The notes beneath the pieces are model-generated. The model had not been told where the DNA came from. It searched no databases and saw only the letters and a program-made list of their open reading frames with translations. From an uncultured Mycoplasma sp. (lineage in GTDB: Bacteria > Bacillota_I > Bacilli_A > Mycoplasmatales > Metamycoplasmataceae), in assembly GCA_947039955.1 (NCBI GenBank), contig CAMRAC010000003.1, positions 1-64,000 on the forward strand: DNA of 64,000 nt, given 5' to 3'. Made by a program: the position numbers and the translations under genes. How positions within the stretch are numbered: position 1 is the first letter of the stretch; each line of letters opens with the position of its first letter. Below are positions 12,040-24,482 of the stretch, piece by piece.

Positions 12040-13040
12040 TATTCATCTCCTTTATTCAAGAATATTTTCAATTCTTCTAATTTTGCTACAATTTCATTAA
12101 CTGATTTTTCACCAATTGAATTGATGTTTTTTAATTCAGATTCTGATAAAGATATCAATTCTGAAACTTTTGAAATTTTCGCTCTTCTTAAACCGTTAGT
12201 TGAACGAACGGTTAAATCTAAGTCATCAATTGTCATTGATTCAAATTTTGAATCTTCTTTTTTAGGAGTTTCATCTTCAAAAATATTGTTTAAGTCTAAG
12301 TTTTCAATGTTCCCAATTATTTGCATATGAGCAATCATGATTTCTCCAGCTTGCGAAAGGGCATCTTTAGCTTCAATAGTTCCATTTGTTTCAATTGTTA
12401 ATTCCAATTTTTCTTGTACAGCATATGATGAAGTATTTAATTCTTCAACATATGTTGATACTCTAACGATTGGAGAGAAGTTTGAATCAATAGCAATGAA
12501 AGATCCTGATTTGATTTTTGAATCCATTTTAGCACTGTTTTCTTTAATGATAACTTTGTTAAAATCTGAATCATAGTAACCTCTATCAGCTCTTAAAAAT
12601 AATTCGAACTCTAATGCTCCTTTTTTAGCAACATTAGCAATTACCATATCTCCATTAGTTGCTAAAGTTAATTCAGAAGGAATAATTAAGTCACTAACTT
12701 TAACTACACCTTCGTTTTCGTTTTTAAAAGAAACTTTAATAATAGTATCTTCTTGGAAAACATCAGCATTGTAATTAAATTTGATTAAAGATAAGTTTGA
12801 TAGCAAAGTAATAACATCAACGTCAACTCCTGAAATAGGAGCATATTCGTGTGAAATTCCACTAATTTTTGCAGCGAATGAAGCAACACCATAGATAGAA
12901 GAAAGTAATACTCTTCTAATTGATGTTCCTAGAGTGTTTGCCATACCTCTTTCAAGAGGTTGAATAACAAATGTTGTGTTATTTTCTGAAATTTTTTTAG
13001 ATTTAATTTCATTATAATTAATTTTAGTTATTTTAGGCAT
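12039..13040 (-). CDS. rpoA: DNA-directed RNA polymerase subunit alpha
   Basis: LERGMANTLGTSIRRVLLSSIYGVA motif; alpha-CTD at C-terminus; operon position. Confidence 0.97.
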   Translation of the reverse strand: MPKITKINYNEIKSKKISENNTTFVIQPLERGMANTLGTSIRRVLLSSIYGVASFAAKISGISHEYAPISGVDVDVITLLSNLSLIKFNYNADVFQEDTIIKVSFKNENEGVVKVSDLIIPSELTLATNGDMVIANVAKKGALEFELFLRADRGYYDSDFNKVIIKENSAKMDSKIKSGSFIAIDSNFSPIVRVSTYVEELNTSSYAVQEKLELTIETNGTIEAKDALSQAGEIMIAHMQIIGNIENLDLNNIFEDETPKKEDSKFESMTIDDLDLTVRSTNGLRRAKISKVSELISLSESELKNINSIGEKSVNEIVAKLEELKIFLNKGDE

Positions 13041-13423
13041 TATGCTCTCCTTCTCTTTAAAATTTTCTTAGGTGGTCTAGTACCATTATGAGGAATTGGA
13101 GTTACATCTTCAATACCTTTAATTACTATTCCAGAAACTTCTATTTGTTTACGAGCCGCATCTTTTCCAGGACCTATCCCTTTTAATTTAACATCAACTT
13201 CTTTGATTCCGAATTTCTTCGCCTCTTCAGAAGCTGCCGCTGCTGCTAAACCTGCAGCATAAGGTGTTTTTTTCTTTGTACCTTTATACCCAATAGCACC
13301 AGATGATGATCAAGCAAAGACATTACCTTGCTCATCAGCAAATGATACTATTGTATTTTGGTGAGTTGAGTGAATGTGGGCAACGCCGCTTACAATAACT
13401 CTTTTTTTAGTTTTTTTAGCCAT
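13040..13423 (-). CDS. rpsK: 30S ribosomal protein S11
   Basis: [57 protein letters not shown]; contains UGA Trp. Confidence 0.95.
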
Positions 13424-13435
13424 AATTACATCCCC

Positions 13436-13801
13436 CTACTTCTTCTTACCTGTTGGACTATTTCTTGGTCCTTTTCTTGTACGAGCATTCTTCTTAGTTA
13501 CTTGCCCTCTAACTGGCAATCCTTTTCTATGACGAATACCACGGTAAGATTTGATTTCCATTAAACGTTTAATGTTAATCCCAACTTCTCTTCTCAAATC
13601 ACCTTCAGTAACATATTTACTTGCAGCTTTTCTGATTGCACTTAATTGATCCTCTGTAAGATTAGCAACTTTTGTGTCCTCACTGATTTGTGTTTCTTCT
13701 AATATTTTTTTAGATAAATTTTTTCCGATTCCAAAAATGTATGTTAGTGATATCACTACACGTTTATTGTTTGGAATCTCGACATTTAGTATTCTAGCCA
13801 T
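13436..13801 (-). CDS. rpsM: 30S ribosomal protein S13
   Basis: [26 protein letters not shown]...[14 protein letters not shown]. Confidence 0.97.
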   Translation of the reverse strand: MARILNVEIPNNKRVVISLTYIFGIGKNLSKKILEETQISEDTKVANLTEDQLSAIRKAASKYVTEGDLRREVGINIKRLMEIKSYRGIRHRKGLPVRGQVTKKNARTRKGPRNSPTGKKK

Positions 13802-13804
13802 TAA

Positions 13805-13918
13805 TTAACCTTGTCTTTGTTTGTGTTTTGGTTGGATACAAATAGCACGAACAACGCCCTTTCTTTTTATTATTTTACAATCTTTACACATTGTCTTTAC
13901 TGATGCTCTTACTTTCAT
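13805..13918 (-). CDS. rpmJ: 50S ribosomal protein L36
   Basis: [37 protein letters not shown]. Confidence 0.95.
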   Translation of the reverse strand: MKVRASVKTMCKDCKIIKRKGVVRAICIQPKHKQRQG

Positions 13919-13930
13919 CTTTCTCCTTGA

Positions 13931-14146
13931 TTATTTATGTCTAAAAACAATTCTACCTTGAGTTCAATCATAAGGACTGATCTCAACATCGACAGTATCA
14001 CCTGGTAATATTCGAATTTGGTGAATTCTCATTTTTCCAGATACTCTTGCTTTTATTTTTAAGTTGTTTTCACATTCAACTTCATATTCGGTTGTTGAAA
14101 AGCATTTTGTTACTTTCCCCACCATTTTTAACGCTTCATTTGCCAT
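13931..14146 (-). CDS. infA: Translation initiation factor IF-1
   Basis: [65 protein letters not shown]. Confidence 0.95.
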
Positions 14147-14243
14147 ATTATGTTTTATTCTATTTTCAGAAAATAAAATAATTCCTTTCTATTTTTGATG
14201 AATATACATAGATTTAATGCATCATCTGAAATTCGTTTTTCAA

Positions 14244-14372
14244 TTATGTTTTATTAATTTCTTTAAAAGCAATTGATACTAATCTTTTAAAGAAATCCTT
14301 GGGCTTATAACTATCAAGAAATCTTAATGTAGGCCAAGTTTTGTTTTCAATAATAAAATCAAAACTTTGTAT
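14244..14372 (-). pseudogene. Coding-like relic between infA and map
   Basis: Open stretch without start codon: IQSFDFIIENKTWPTLRFLDSYKPKDFFKRLVSIAFKEINKT*, in a ~300-bp gap of an otherwise compact operon. Confidence 0.3.
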
Positions 14373-14445
14373 TTAAAAATAATACCAAATTTATAGATAA
14401 AATCAACACTTTTGCAATAAATTTTTACATAAATATTGTTTGATT

Positions 14446-15189
14446 TTAGGTTAGGACGATTCCTTTACCATTTTTTATTAAAACTGTTTGTTCGAAATGA
14501 CTTGTTTTTTTACCATTTTTAGAAACAACAGTTCAACCGTCTTTTAATATTTTTATTTTTTTAGAATCTTGAACGATCATTGGTTCAATACAAATAACCA
14601 TATTATCTTCTAAAAGAACGTCTATATTGCCTCTTTCAACATCATTGTAAACATATGGTTCTTCATGGAGAGAACTTCCGATTCCATGTCCAGTAAATTC
14701 ACTCGGTGTATAAAGGTTCATTGATTTAATATATGAACCAATTGCTAAAGCTAAATCCCTGGTTTTCGCACCTTTTTTAATAGCTTTTAAACCCCTGTTA
14801 AAAGCTTCTTCTGCCACTTTAATTAATAAATTGTCTTCTTCACTAGGAGTTCCAACGGCTTTCGTAAATGCTGAATCAGAATAATAACCTTCATAAATTA
14901 CTCCAGCATCAATTGAAATAAGATCTCCTTCAAGCAATATTCTATTAGAAGGTATTCCATGAATTAACTCTTCATTAACAGAGGCACAAATAGTTCCTGT
15001 GAAACCATGGTAACCCAAGAAAGCCGGCTTTCCTCCAAGCATTGCAATTTCATCAAAAGCAATTTTATCTAATTCTAAAAGTGAAACTCCGGGTTTGATA
15101 GCATCATGAAGAACTTTTTTAACTTTAGATAAAATCTCACATGACTTAGTAATTAATTCAATTTCTTTTTCAGTTTTTATAAGATTCAT
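14446..15189 (-). CDS. map: Methionine aminopeptidase, type I
   Basis: HGIPSNRILLEGDLISIDAGVIYEGYYSDSAFT, EFTGHGIGSSLHEEP; extends past UGA to TAA. Confidence 0.95.
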
Positions 15190-15839
15190 TATTTATTATA
15201 CAATTCTATTACTTGATTAACAATTACAGGAATTTCTAAATCTGAGTCAATAGTCACAAGTATTGATTTAGATTTGTAGTAATCAATCAATACCTTTGTT
15301 TGATCGTTGTAAACTTGTAAACGTTTAATAATTGCTTGTGGCTCATCATCAGCACGAGTAATCAATAACGTGTTGTCCACTTCACAGTTAGGGTGTTTAG
15401 ATGACTTCATTGTTGTGCTATTATATGTTTTTTTACAAGTTGAACAAAATAATCTTTGTGATAATCTAGCAACAATCTTTTCTTCAGATAGTTCTAAAAG
15501 AATAACTATGAAGTCATCTTGGTTTAAGTTAACTAAGAAGTCAGCTTGCTCAACAGTTCTTGGATAACCATCTAAAATGTAATTTGTATTAGATGCTTTT
15601 AATTCAGTAACTGTCTTCTTAACTACCTCGTTAGTAATGTCATCAGTTACATATGAACCCGACGCTACAATTTCTTTAATCTTTAAACCTAGTGTTGTTT
15701 CGTTCTTAATTTCTTCACGAAAAATATCACCTGTAGAGATATGTTTGATCGGCATTGCATTTTGCAATTCTGAAGAAATAGTACCTTTCCCTGTTCCGGG
15801 AGCTCCTAAGAAAATAATGTTTTTAGTTTGTTTTATCAT
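15189..15839 (-). CDS. adk: Adenylate kinase
   Basis: NIIFLGAPGTGKGTISSELQ; HISTGDIFR; YILDGYPRT; Cys-type lid. Confidence 0.96.
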   Translation of the reverse strand: MIKQTKNIIFLGAPGTGKGTISSELQNAMPIKHISTGDIFREEIKNETTLGLKIKEIVASGSYVTDDITNEVVKKTVTELKASNTNYILDGYPRTVEQADFLVNLNQDDFIVILLELSEEKIVARLSQRLFCSTCKKTYNSTTMKSSKHPNCEVDNTLLITRADDEPQAIIKRLQVYNDQTKVLIDYYKSKSILVTIDSDLEIPVIVNQVIELYNK

Positions 15840-17326
15840 AATATTGATCCACTTTCTTTTTCACTGTCATAATCTTCATTTACTAATTCAACATCTCTTG
15901 ACATTTTTGCGAAATCGTAAACTTCTTGAGCGGCAGCTTCTGTTTTATCTTTTTTGTCACCTCTAAAATTAGATGTTTTGTAACGAACTCTAATTTGCTC
16001 CATTGTTTCTATTGATACAGAAACAACAATCATTAAGGAAGTACCACCGAAGGTTATGGAAGGACTTACTCCTGACAATTGCATTATATACTCTATGGAA
16101 GCTAGGAATGTTAAATAGAATGCCGAGAAGATTGATAACCTCATAACAATAGATGTTAAGTAATCTTCTGTTTGTTCTCCAGGTCTAATTCCTGGGATGT
16201 AAGTTGAATTACGATTAAAGTCTTCAACCATTTTATCAATTCTTGACTGTTGTAATCCCATAACAATAGTAAATATAAAAATCGATACCGAGAAAATCAA
16301 TAACCCGATTGGAGCAGTTAATACAAAGTTTTCTTGGAATCAAATAATTGCTACATATGTTTCATCTAAGAATCCGGCAACAAAGTTAATAATCATCAAA
16401 GGGAATGAAGTTATTAACATTCCGAAAATAACAGGCATTACTCCAGCCGCATTGATCTTTAAAGGTAAATACGCAAGTTCTTTAACGCTTCTACTTCTTC
16501 CTGAACCGATATGTTGAATAGGAATTTTTCTTTCAGCTTGATAAACAATGTTTATTAGATACATAACTAAAATAAAGGCAAAGATATACAAAGTAAAGTA
16601 AACAATACCAGTTAATAAATCTGTACCAGTTGATCCTGCAGGAATCATTTGCGTGAATGCTGCAGTAAAAATTGGAGGTAAAGAAATAATTGTCCCTGTT
16701 AAAATTAATAACGAAGTCCCATTACCAACACCCTTGTTAGTTATTTGTTCAGAAATGAATAATGAAAGAAATGAACCCGCAACCATTACAAGTGGCAATA
16801 CAAGATAAACAAATCATGAATGATTAAATTCTGTTGATAACTCAACAAAACCAATTGTTCCCGTTTGTAAAGACTGAGTTAATACAAGGGCTTGAATTAA
16901 AGCAATAAAAAATGTTAACGTTCTAGTAATGTAATTTATTTTAACCCTACCAGCAGGTCCAGCTTGAGATAAACGATAAATTGGGGGGAATAATTTTGTT
17001 TGGGCAAAAGTCATAATAATCGATGACGAAATAAAAGGACTTATTCCTAACGCAACAATGGAGAATCTTCTCAATCCTCCACCACCGATGGTATTTAATA
17101 TACCAAAAAAATCATTGGGGTTAAGATCTTGACCTTCAACTATCTTTACACCAGGAACTGTAATAGATCCGATGATAACAAAAAACGACATCATCATTAA
17201 TGTAAACATAATTTTCTTAGTTAATACTTTACTTTTAAAGTTGTCAACTAAATGTTTTTGAAAAAACAAAAAAATTCTTGAAAAGAAAAGTGAGATTGAT
17301 GTTCCGATTCTTTTGAAGAATTTCAA
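15833..17326 (-). CDS. secY: Preprotein translocase subunit SecY
   Basis: Three UGA-split ORFs in one frame; GISPFISSSIIMTFAQTKLFPP; ends ...ESGSILW-TAA; apparent TTG start. Confidence 0.95.
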
Positions 17327-17327
17327 G

Positions 17328-17765
17328 TTAAATAACCTCTACGCTTCCGCCAGCTTCTTCTATTTGTTTGATTGCACTTTGTGATGCAGCATTAATTTTA
17401 ACAGTGAACTTTTTAGTTACAGAACCATTTGATAGTAATTTAACAGGCATGTTTTTATTACGAGCAATTTTAAGATCATTTAGTTTTTCTACAGTAATTT
17501 CTTCATTAGCTTCGAAGTTTAACTCTAAATCTTCTAAAGAAACTACTTGGTACTCAACATGATTAACATTATTAAATCCTCTTTTAGGAACACGTCTAAA
17601 TCAAGGGTTTTGTCCACCCTCGAAACCTGGTCTGGTTCCACCTCTTTTATTTTGTCCTGATTGACCTTTACCGGCTTGCTTACCTTTACCGGCTGAATGA
17701 CCACGACCTACACGAGTTTTTTCTTTACGTGCGCCCTCATTTGGTTTAAGTGAATGTAATTTCAT
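17328..17765 (-). CDS. rplO: 50S ribosomal protein L15
   Basis: [64 protein letters not shown]. Confidence 0.96.
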
Positions 17766-17822
17766 ATTTGCTCCTTTGTTTAAATTTTATAAAATTTTGA
17801 TTAATTATTTTAAAATAAATCA

Positions 17823-18518
17823 CTATTTCAAGATTTGGTTAACACTAATATCTCTTAAGCTTGCAATTTCTTCAATTGTTCTTAATTTTGAAAGCGCTTT
17901 TAAAGTTGCTTTCGCTGTATTAGCCTTAGTTCTTGAACCGTATGATTTTGTATAAATATCTGTAATACCAGCTAATTCAACAACTGAACGAACTGTACCT
18001 GATGCGATAATCCCTTTTCCTTTTGGAGCTGGTTTTAACAATACATTAGATGATAAATATTTTGTTTGAATTTCATGAGGAATTGTTGACTTATTAATAA
18101 TAGGAACATTGATCATGTTTGTTTGAGCATTCTTGATTGCTTTTTTAATTGAATCAGGAACTTCTTTCGCTTTACCGTGACCAATTCCAACTTTACCTTT
18201 TTTGTTACCAATAATAACAATTGCTGAGAATGAAAATCTTCTTCCACCCTTTACAACTGTTGTTACTCTAGCTATGTCAATAACTTTCTCTTCGAATTCG
18301 CTCACTCTTTTTTTCATAGGAGGACGTTTTCTTGAATTAGGTTGACCTTCACCTCTAGGTTTTCTAACGAAGTTAGTTGAGTTAGAAGCAAAATGAGATT
18401 TTCCTTCTTTTGGTGTAGAAGCTACTTCACGAGTTCCTACTACTTTAGGAGCTTCAGTTTTCACAGTTTCTTGTGTTGCTTGAACTGGGTTTTCCAATTT
18501 TTCTTTTGTGTTATCCAT
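17823..18518 (-). CDS. rpsE: 30S ribosomal protein S5 with N-terminal extension
   Basis: S5 core [44 protein letters not shown] preceded by ~75 aa low-complexity extension. Confidence 0.96.
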   Translation of the reverse strand: MDNTKEKLENPVQATQETVKTEAPKVVGTREVASTPKEGKSHFASNSTNFVRKPRGEGQPNSRKRPPMKKRVSEFEEKVIDIARVTTVVKGGRRFSFSAIVIIGNKKGKVGIGHGKAKEVPDSIKKAIKNAQTNMINVPIINKSTIPHEIQTKYLSSNVLLKPAPKGKGIIASGTVRSVVELAGITDIYTKSYGSRTKANTAKATLKALSKLRTIEEIASLRDISVNQILK

Positions 18519-18520
18519 AA

Positions 18521-18871
18521 TTAAAACTTAATCCCTTCTTCTCTTATTGCGTCAGCAAAAGCTTGCACACGTCCATGATAAAGATATCCTGAACGATCAA
18601 AAACTATTTTTTCAATTTTTAATTTTTTGATTTTCGCTCCTAATTCTTTACCTACTTTTTGTGCAGCCTTAACGTTACCACCATAAGTTTCTTCTTTAAT
18701 AGTTGAAACTGATGCTAAAGTTTTACCTGTAGTATCATCGATTAATTGTGCATAAAAGTTTTGTAAAGATTTGTGGATAGATACTCTAGGAATAACTGGT
18801 GTTCCACTTATCTTAGTTCTTATCTTAAGATGTTTTTTTATTCTTGCTTGATTTCTTGATTTTGTTGCCAT
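18521..18871 (-). CDS. rplR: 50S ribosomal protein L18
   Basis: L18 motif [27 protein letters not shown]. Confidence 0.96.
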   Translation of the reverse strand: MATKSRNQARIKKHLKIRTKISGTPVIPRVSIHKSLQNFYAQLIDDTTGKTLASVSTIKEETYGGNVKAAQKVGKELGAKIKKLKIEKIVFDRSGYLYHGRVQAFADAIREEGIKF

Positions 18872-18884
18872 ATATTTTACCTAC

Positions 18885-19439
18885 TTACTTAGAAGAAGCT
18901 TTCCCCTCTTTACGACGAATAACTTCATTGTCGTACATAATTCCCTTACCTGAATAAACATTTGGTTTTCTGATTTTTCTGATTTTAGCAGAGAATTCTC
19001 CAACTGATTGTTTATCATTACCAGAAACAGTTATTTCTGTAGCTTTAGGTAATTCTAACTTAATGTCTGAAGGAATTAAAAGTTTATGTGGGTGTGAATA
19101 CCCTGCATGAACTTCTAATTCTTCACCAACAACCATAGCTTTGTAACCAACACCCTTAATTAAAAGTTTCTTGGTAAAACCTGTTGAAACACCAATTATC
19201 ATTCCTGATAATAAAGAGTTTGTTGTTCCGTGTAATTGCTTAGTGTGTTTTTCTTCATTAGCTCTTACTGTTGTCACTTGATTGTTTTCAACTTTTACAG
19301 ATATTAAAGGTGAGAAAACACGAGATAAAGTACCTCTAGGTCCACTTACTTCAATAAGTGTTTCTTTTATATCAATAGTAACGCCTGCTGGCATTTCTAA
19401 AATTCTATTTCCGACTCTTGACATATGTGTTCTTATCAA
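18885..19439 (-). CDS. rplF: 50S ribosomal protein L6 (start may be internal, MSRVGN)
   Basis: [15 protein letters not shown]...[10 protein letters not shown]...[24 protein letters not shown]. Confidence 0.96.
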   Translation of the reverse strand: MIRTHMSRVGNRILEMPAGVTIDIKETLIEVSGPRGTLSRVFSPLISVKVENNQVTTVRANEEKHTKQLHGTTNSLLSGMIIGVSTGFTKKLLIKGVGYKAMVVGEELEVHAGYSHPHKLLIPSDIKLELPKATEITVSGNDKQSVGEFSAKIRKIRKPNVYSGKGIMYDNEVIRRKEGKASSK

Positions 19440-19831
19440 ACATAGGCTAGCACTTCGCCACCTATATTTGCCTTTCTTGCTTCTTTATCTGTAATTATTC
19501 CTTTTGAAGTAGAAATAATTGCGATTCCAAAACCTGATAAAACTTTAGGAATTGATTCAACTTCTGAATAAACTCTTAGTCCTGGTTTTGAAATTCTTTT
19601 TATATCAGTAATAACTCTTTCATTACCTTTATATTTTAAAGTTAAAATAATTTCTTTTTTAACTCCATTTGTGTTAACTTCAAATTCACTAACATATCCT
19701 TCTCTTTTCATAATTTCTAAAATTTTTATTTTAGTATTTGAATGAGGTATCATAACTGTTTTGTGTTTTCTTGAGTTAGCCATTTTGATACGAACGATCA
19801 TATCTGCTATTGGATCTGTAATAAATGCCAT
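19436..19831 (-). CDS. rpsH: 30S ribosomal protein S8
   Basis: [26 protein letters not shown]...[30 protein letters not shown]. Confidence 0.97.
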   Translation of the reverse strand: MAFITDPIADMIVRIKMANSRKHKTVMIPHSNTKIKILEIMKREGYVSEFEVNTNGVKKEIILTLKYKGNERVITDIKRISKPGLRVYSEVESIPKVLSGFGIAIISTSKGIITDKEARKANIGGEVLAYV

Positions 19832-19834
19832 ATA

Positions 19835-20020
19835 TTATCAACTCGCTTTCTTTACTCCAGGAATTTTTCCTTCATGAGCTAATTTTCTAAAACAAATTCT
19901 ACATATTTCGAATTTTTTAAGAACTGAATGAGGACGTCCACATAATTGACAACGTGTATATTCTCTAGCACTAAATTTAGGGTGTCTAGCAGCTTTTACT
20001 TTTAATGATTTTTTTGCCAT
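19835..20020 (-). CDS. rpsN: 30S ribosomal protein S14 type Z
   Basis: [61 protein letters not shown]; four zinc-ligand Cys. Confidence 0.96.
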
Positions 20021-20028
20021 AACTATAC

Positions 20029-20580
20029 CTACTTATTACCTTTGCTAAAAGGCATCCCTAATTTTTCTAATAAAGCAAATGCTTCTTTATCTGTTTTTGC
20101 GGTTGTGACAATAATAATATCCAAACCTTTTATTTTTCTAATCTTATCAAATGAAATTGATGGAAAAATAATTTGTTCTTTGATTCCGATAGCGAAGTTT
20201 CCTGAACCATCGAAGGCTTTTGGATTAACTCCTCTAAAATCTCTTATTCTAGGAATTGATACATTAATTAATTCGTACAAGAATGATCAAGCTTTGTCTC
20301 TTCTTAAAGTTACTTTCCCGCCCATTGGCATTCCTTCACGTAACTTTCAAGAAGCTAATGACTTTCTAGCTCTAGTTTCAGCTGGTTTTTGACCAGTGAT
20401 TAGAGCTAACTCGTTTTGTACTTCTTCAATAGCTTTTGAATTAGTAACTTCACGACCTGCAGTCATATTTAAAATAATCTTTTCTATTCTTGGTACTTCC
20501 ATAATAGATGAATATTTAAATTCTTTCATTAATGCAGGAACGATATCTTTATTGTATTTAGTGTGTAAAACTGTTGCCAT
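20029..20580 (-). CDS. rplE: 50S ribosomal protein L5
   Basis: Two UGA-split ORFs in one frame; [49 protein letters not shown]. Confidence 0.96.
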
Positions 20581-20583
20581 AAA

Positions 20584-20901
20584 TTAAACTTCCTTCCCTG
20601 TTTTTCTTTCAAAACGAACTTTTTTTCCATCAACTATTTTGAAACCAATTTTAGTTGGTTCATTAACACCTTTTTTAGAGTGTTTTGTTTTAAGAGCAAC
20701 ATTCGAAATATGTATTGAAGCTTCTTTTTGTTCAATTGAACCTTCAGTTTTTTCTTGTGTTGGCTTAACATGTTTAGTTACCATGTTCACATCTTTAATT
20801 AAAACTCTTTGAGTTTTATTATCAATTTTAATAATAAAACCCGATTTTCCTTTTTCTGATCCAGCAAGAATTACTACTTCATCATTTTTTCTTAATTTCA
20901 T
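20584..20901 (-). CDS. rplX: 50S ribosomal protein L24
   Basis: MKLRKNDEVVILAGSEKGKSGFIIKIDNKTQRVLIKDVNMVTKHVKPTQ. Confidence 0.95.
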   Translation of the reverse strand: MKLRKNDEVVILAGSEKGKSGFIIKIDNKTQRVLIKDVNMVTKHVKPTQEKTEGSIEQKEASIHISNVALKTKHSKKGVNEPTKIGFKIVDGKKVRFERKTGKEV

Positions 20902-20911
20902 AATAACCTTC

Positions 20912-21280
20912 CTATAATACTTCAGATGCCAATGAGGCAATCTTTAGGTATCCTTTTTCTCTCAACTCACGAGCTATTGGTCCAAAAACACGAGTTCCTC
21001 TAGGAGTTCCGTCTTCTTTTAAAATAACTACTGCGTTGTCATCAAATCTAATATGTGATCCGTCTTTTCTCTTCACACCATATTTAGTTCTTACAATAAC
21101 AGCTCTTACAACTTGTCCTTCTTTTACTACACCATTTGGAGTAGCTTTTTTAATTGAACAAACAATAATATCTCCAATGTTAGAAGATTTTTTAACTGAT
21201 CCACCAATGTTCCTAATAACTCCGACAATTTTTGCACCAGAATTATCAGCAACATTTAGTCTTGACATCTCTAAAACCAT
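20912..21280 (-). CDS. rplN: 50S ribosomal protein L14
   Basis: [23 protein letters not shown]...[16 protein letters not shown]-type; [29 protein letters not shown]. Confidence 0.97.
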   Translation of the reverse strand: MVLEMSRLNVADNSGAKIVGVIRNIGGSVKKSSNIGDIIVCSIKKATPNGVVKEGQVVRAVIVRTKYGVKRKDGSHIRFDDNAVVILKEDGTPRGTRVFGPIARELREKGYLKIASLASEVL

Positions 21281-21564
21281 TATTTACCTTCTTTCGCGAT
21301 TTCTCTTACTTTTTCTAAACGAAAGCTCTTTGTTTTAGAAATAGGTCTTGTACTAGTTATTTTAACAATATCACCTAGTTTTGCAATTCCTTCTTCATCA
21401 TGAGCGGCAAAACGTTTTGTTTGTTTAAAACGTTTATTATACAAAGGGTGTTTTACATAGATATCAACAGCAACAATAATTGTTTTTGAATTCTTTGTTG
21501 AAACAACAATTCCAGTAAGTGATTTTCTAGTATTTACTCTAACAACTTGTTCGACTTGTTCCAT
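21280..21564 (-). CDS. rpsQ: 30S ribosomal protein S17
   Basis: [46 protein letters not shown]. Confidence 0.95.
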   Translation of the reverse strand: MEQVEQVVRVNTRKSLTGIVVSTKNSKTIIVAVDIYVKHPLYNKRFKQTKRFAAHDEEGIAKLGDIVKITSTRPISKTKSFRLEKVREIAKEGK

Positions 21565-21848
21565 TATTTCACTTCCTTATCTTTTGTTGTTTTAACTGAT
21601 TTTTTTTCTGTAGCTGGTTTAGAAGCAACTTTTTTAGTTTCTTTCTTTACAATCACAGAAGGATTATCAATATTTTTTAAAGCAGTTAATGCTTTAGCAA
21701 TATCTCTACGTACCATTTTTATTTTATGTGTTTGATCTTGTTGACCAGTTTTGTTTTTAAATCTTAATAAAAACAATTCTGCCTTAAGTTCATTGATTAA
21801 TTCAAAAAGTTCTTGTTGAGATTTTTTTTGGATTACATTATATTGCAT
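21564..21848 (-). CDS. rpmC: 50S ribosomal protein L29 with C-terminal extension
   Basis: [47 protein letters not shown] + Lys-rich tail. Confidence 0.93.
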   Translation of the reverse strand: MQYNVIQKKSQQELFELINELKAELFLLRFKNKTGQQDQTHKIKMVRRDIAKALTALKNIDNPSVIVKKETKKVASKPATEKKSVKTTKDKEVK

Positions 21849-22272
21849 GTTCTGCCTCACTATCTGCTTTAGAAACTATTTTTACTTTAACTGGTAATTT
21901 GTGACCACCAAGTCTTAAAGCGTCTTTAGCGATTTCTTCACTAACTCCTGAAACTTCAAATAACATTGTATTAACTTTAACAACTGCTACTCATTTTTCA
22001 ACATTCCCTTTTCCTTTTCCCATTCTAACTCCAATTGGTTTAGATGTCAAAGATAGGTGAGGGAAAACCCTAATAATAACTTGTCCTTCACGACCCATTC
22101 TACGAGTAATAGCAATCCTTGCAGATTCTATTTGTCTAGCAGATAATCAATTAGAAGTTTTAGCTTGTAAACCAAATTCACCAAATGAAACTTTGTTACC
22201 CTTGAAGGCAACTCCCTTATCATGGTTAATTCTAAATGTTTTACGATGTTTTGTTCTTTTAGGTTGTAACAT
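21838..22272 (-). CDS. rplP: 50S ribosomal protein L16
   Basis: [79 protein letters not shown]; not in ORF track because of UGA. Confidence 0.95.
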
Positions 22273-22922
22273 TATTTACCACCTTCCATAACATCTCCAA
22301 GAGATATTCAAACTTTAATACCGATAGCTCCGTAAGTAGTTCTAGCAGTTGCTGTTGAATAATCTACGTTTTGTCTAAGTGTATGTAATTTCATTTCACC
22401 TTCAGTATAACCTTCACTACGAGCCATGTCAACTCCATTAAGTCTTCCTGAAACCTTAGTCTTAATACCCTTAGCTCCTGCTTTTAAAGCACTTCTAATT
22501 GCAAATTTTTGTGCAACTCTAAAAGGTGCACGAGTTTCTAATTTAATAGCAATCTCTTCTGCAACTAAACGAGCATTTAATTCTGGAAATTCAATTGCTA
22601 TTATTTCTAGATTTAATTTTAAATTACGATTTTTTGTAAATTTTTGAATATTAGTTGTTAATAATTTAAGGTTTGCACCTTCATTACCCAGAACAACCCC
22701 TGGTTTTGCAGTATAAACAAGAACCGAAACTTTTCCGTCTTGTGTTCTTTTAATAATTACATTACCAATTTGATATTCTCTAACAAATTTTTCTAAGTAT
22801 TCACGAATTTTCATATCTTCTAATAAATAAGTTGAAAACTTAGATTTATCTGCTATTCACACAGCATTATGTGCTTTGGTTATCCCGTAACGGAAACCAT
22901 TTGGATTTACTTTTTGTCCCAT
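22272..22922 (-). CDS. rpsC: 30S ribosomal protein S3
   Basis: [29 protein letters not shown]...; KH domain; ends ...[19 protein letters not shown]. Confidence 0.96.
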
Positions 22923-22934
22923 AAATACCCCTTT

Positions 22935-23273
22935 CTACTTTTCTTCTAACTTAATTACAAAGTGTGAAGTTCTTTTTAATATTGGAAATGCTCTACCTTG
23001 AGCTCTAGGTTGAAATCTTTTCAAAGTTGGACCTTCATTAACTAACATTTCAGAAATGAATAGTTTATCTCCGTCCATACCTTTAGTATTAATTGCATTT
23101 GCAATTGCTGAGTTCAATAACTTTAGAAATAATCTAGATGCTTTTTTATTTGAATTATTCAAAATTGATAAAGCTTCTGAAGTAGATTCATATCTTATTT
23201 GATCGGCAACTAAACGTGCTTTTCTTGGTGAAATTCTTTGTAATTTCAATTGTGCTGTTGCTTGTACTTTCAT
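22935..23273 (-). CDS. rplV: 50S ribosomal protein L22
   Basis: RISPRKARLVADQIRYESTSEALSIL...EGPTLKRFQPRAQGRAFPILKRTSH. Confidence 0.97.
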   Translation of the reverse strand: MKVQATAQLKLQRISPRKARLVADQIRYESTSEALSILNNSNKKASRLFLKLLNSAIANAINTKGMDGDKLFISEMLVNEGPTLKRFQPRAQGRAFPILKRTSHFVIKLEEK

Positions 23274-23551
23274 TATTTTTTCTTCCCTTTATCATTACCG
23301 TGACCTGAAAAGGTTCTAGTTGGTGAGAATTCACCTAACTTATGACCTACCATGTCATCAGTAACATAAACATCTATAAATTTTCTTCCATTATGAACTT
23401 GGAATGTTAATCCAACAAAATTAGGAAAAATTGTTGAACGTCTTGATCAAGTTTGAATTGGTTTTTTTGGATTTTTCTTAGAAACAATCGCTTCAACTTT
23501 TTTAAGTAAGTGATCTTCTGCGAAAGGTCCTTTTTTAAGTGATCTAGCCAT
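23273..23551 (-). CDS. rpsS: 30S ribosomal protein S19
   Basis: [84 protein letters not shown]. Confidence 0.96.
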
Positions 23552-24396
23552 TATTTACCTTCTCTTCTTCTCTTAACAATTAATTTTGTTGAAGCTTTTT
23601 TATTATCTCTAGTTTTAACACCAAGAGCTTTTTTACCTCAAGGAGTCATAGGTGACTTACGTCCAATAGGTTGTTTACCTTCACCACCACCATGAGGGTG
23701 ATCAATCGGGTTCATAACAGATCCACGAACTGTAGGTCTGATTCCTTTGTGACGATTACGTCCTGCTTTACCGATGTTAACAAGTGAATGTTCTTCATTC
23801 CCTACAACACCAATAGTTGCTCTAGATTTAGGTAAGAATTTTCTTACTTCACCAGATTTAAGACGTAAGATTAAGTATTTACCTTTATCATCTCTACCCA
23901 ATATTTGAGCACTTGTCCCAGCTGAACGAGCTAATTTAGCTCCTCCTCCTGGTTGGATTTCAATATTGTGAACTGTTGTTCCTTCAGGAATATTTTCTAA
24001 AGGTAAACAGTTACCTGGTTTGATATCAGCTTCAGGTCCTGAAAAAACAGAATCTCCAACTTTCAATCCTTTAGGTTGGATGATGTATCTTTTTTCACCA
24101 TCTATGTAATTGATTAAACAAATGTTCGCACTACGATTTGGATCGTATTCGATTGAAACAACTTTTCCTTCAATTCCATCTTTGGTTCTTTTAAAATCAA
24201 TAATTCTATATTTTCTTTTAACTCTTCCACCCTTATGTCTTGTAGTAATCTTACCTTGGTTATTTCTTCCTGAATGTGTAGGAAGATTTACAAGTAAAGA
24301 TTTTTCTGGTTTGTCACCACTAAGGTTCGCTTTATAATCAAGGACTGTCATATTACGTTGACCATTTGTGGTTGGCTTTAAATGTTTTATTGCCAT
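23551..24396 (-). CDS. rplB: 50S ribosomal protein L2
   Basis: [21 protein letters not shown]...[31 protein letters not shown]. Confidence 0.97.
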
Positions 24397-24482
24397 AATT
24401 TTCTCCCTTTGCTTAAAAATAGTTTTTTCTTTTAAGCTTTTTATTTTTTAGTGTTGTGATATTTCAACTTATTTAAACAATT

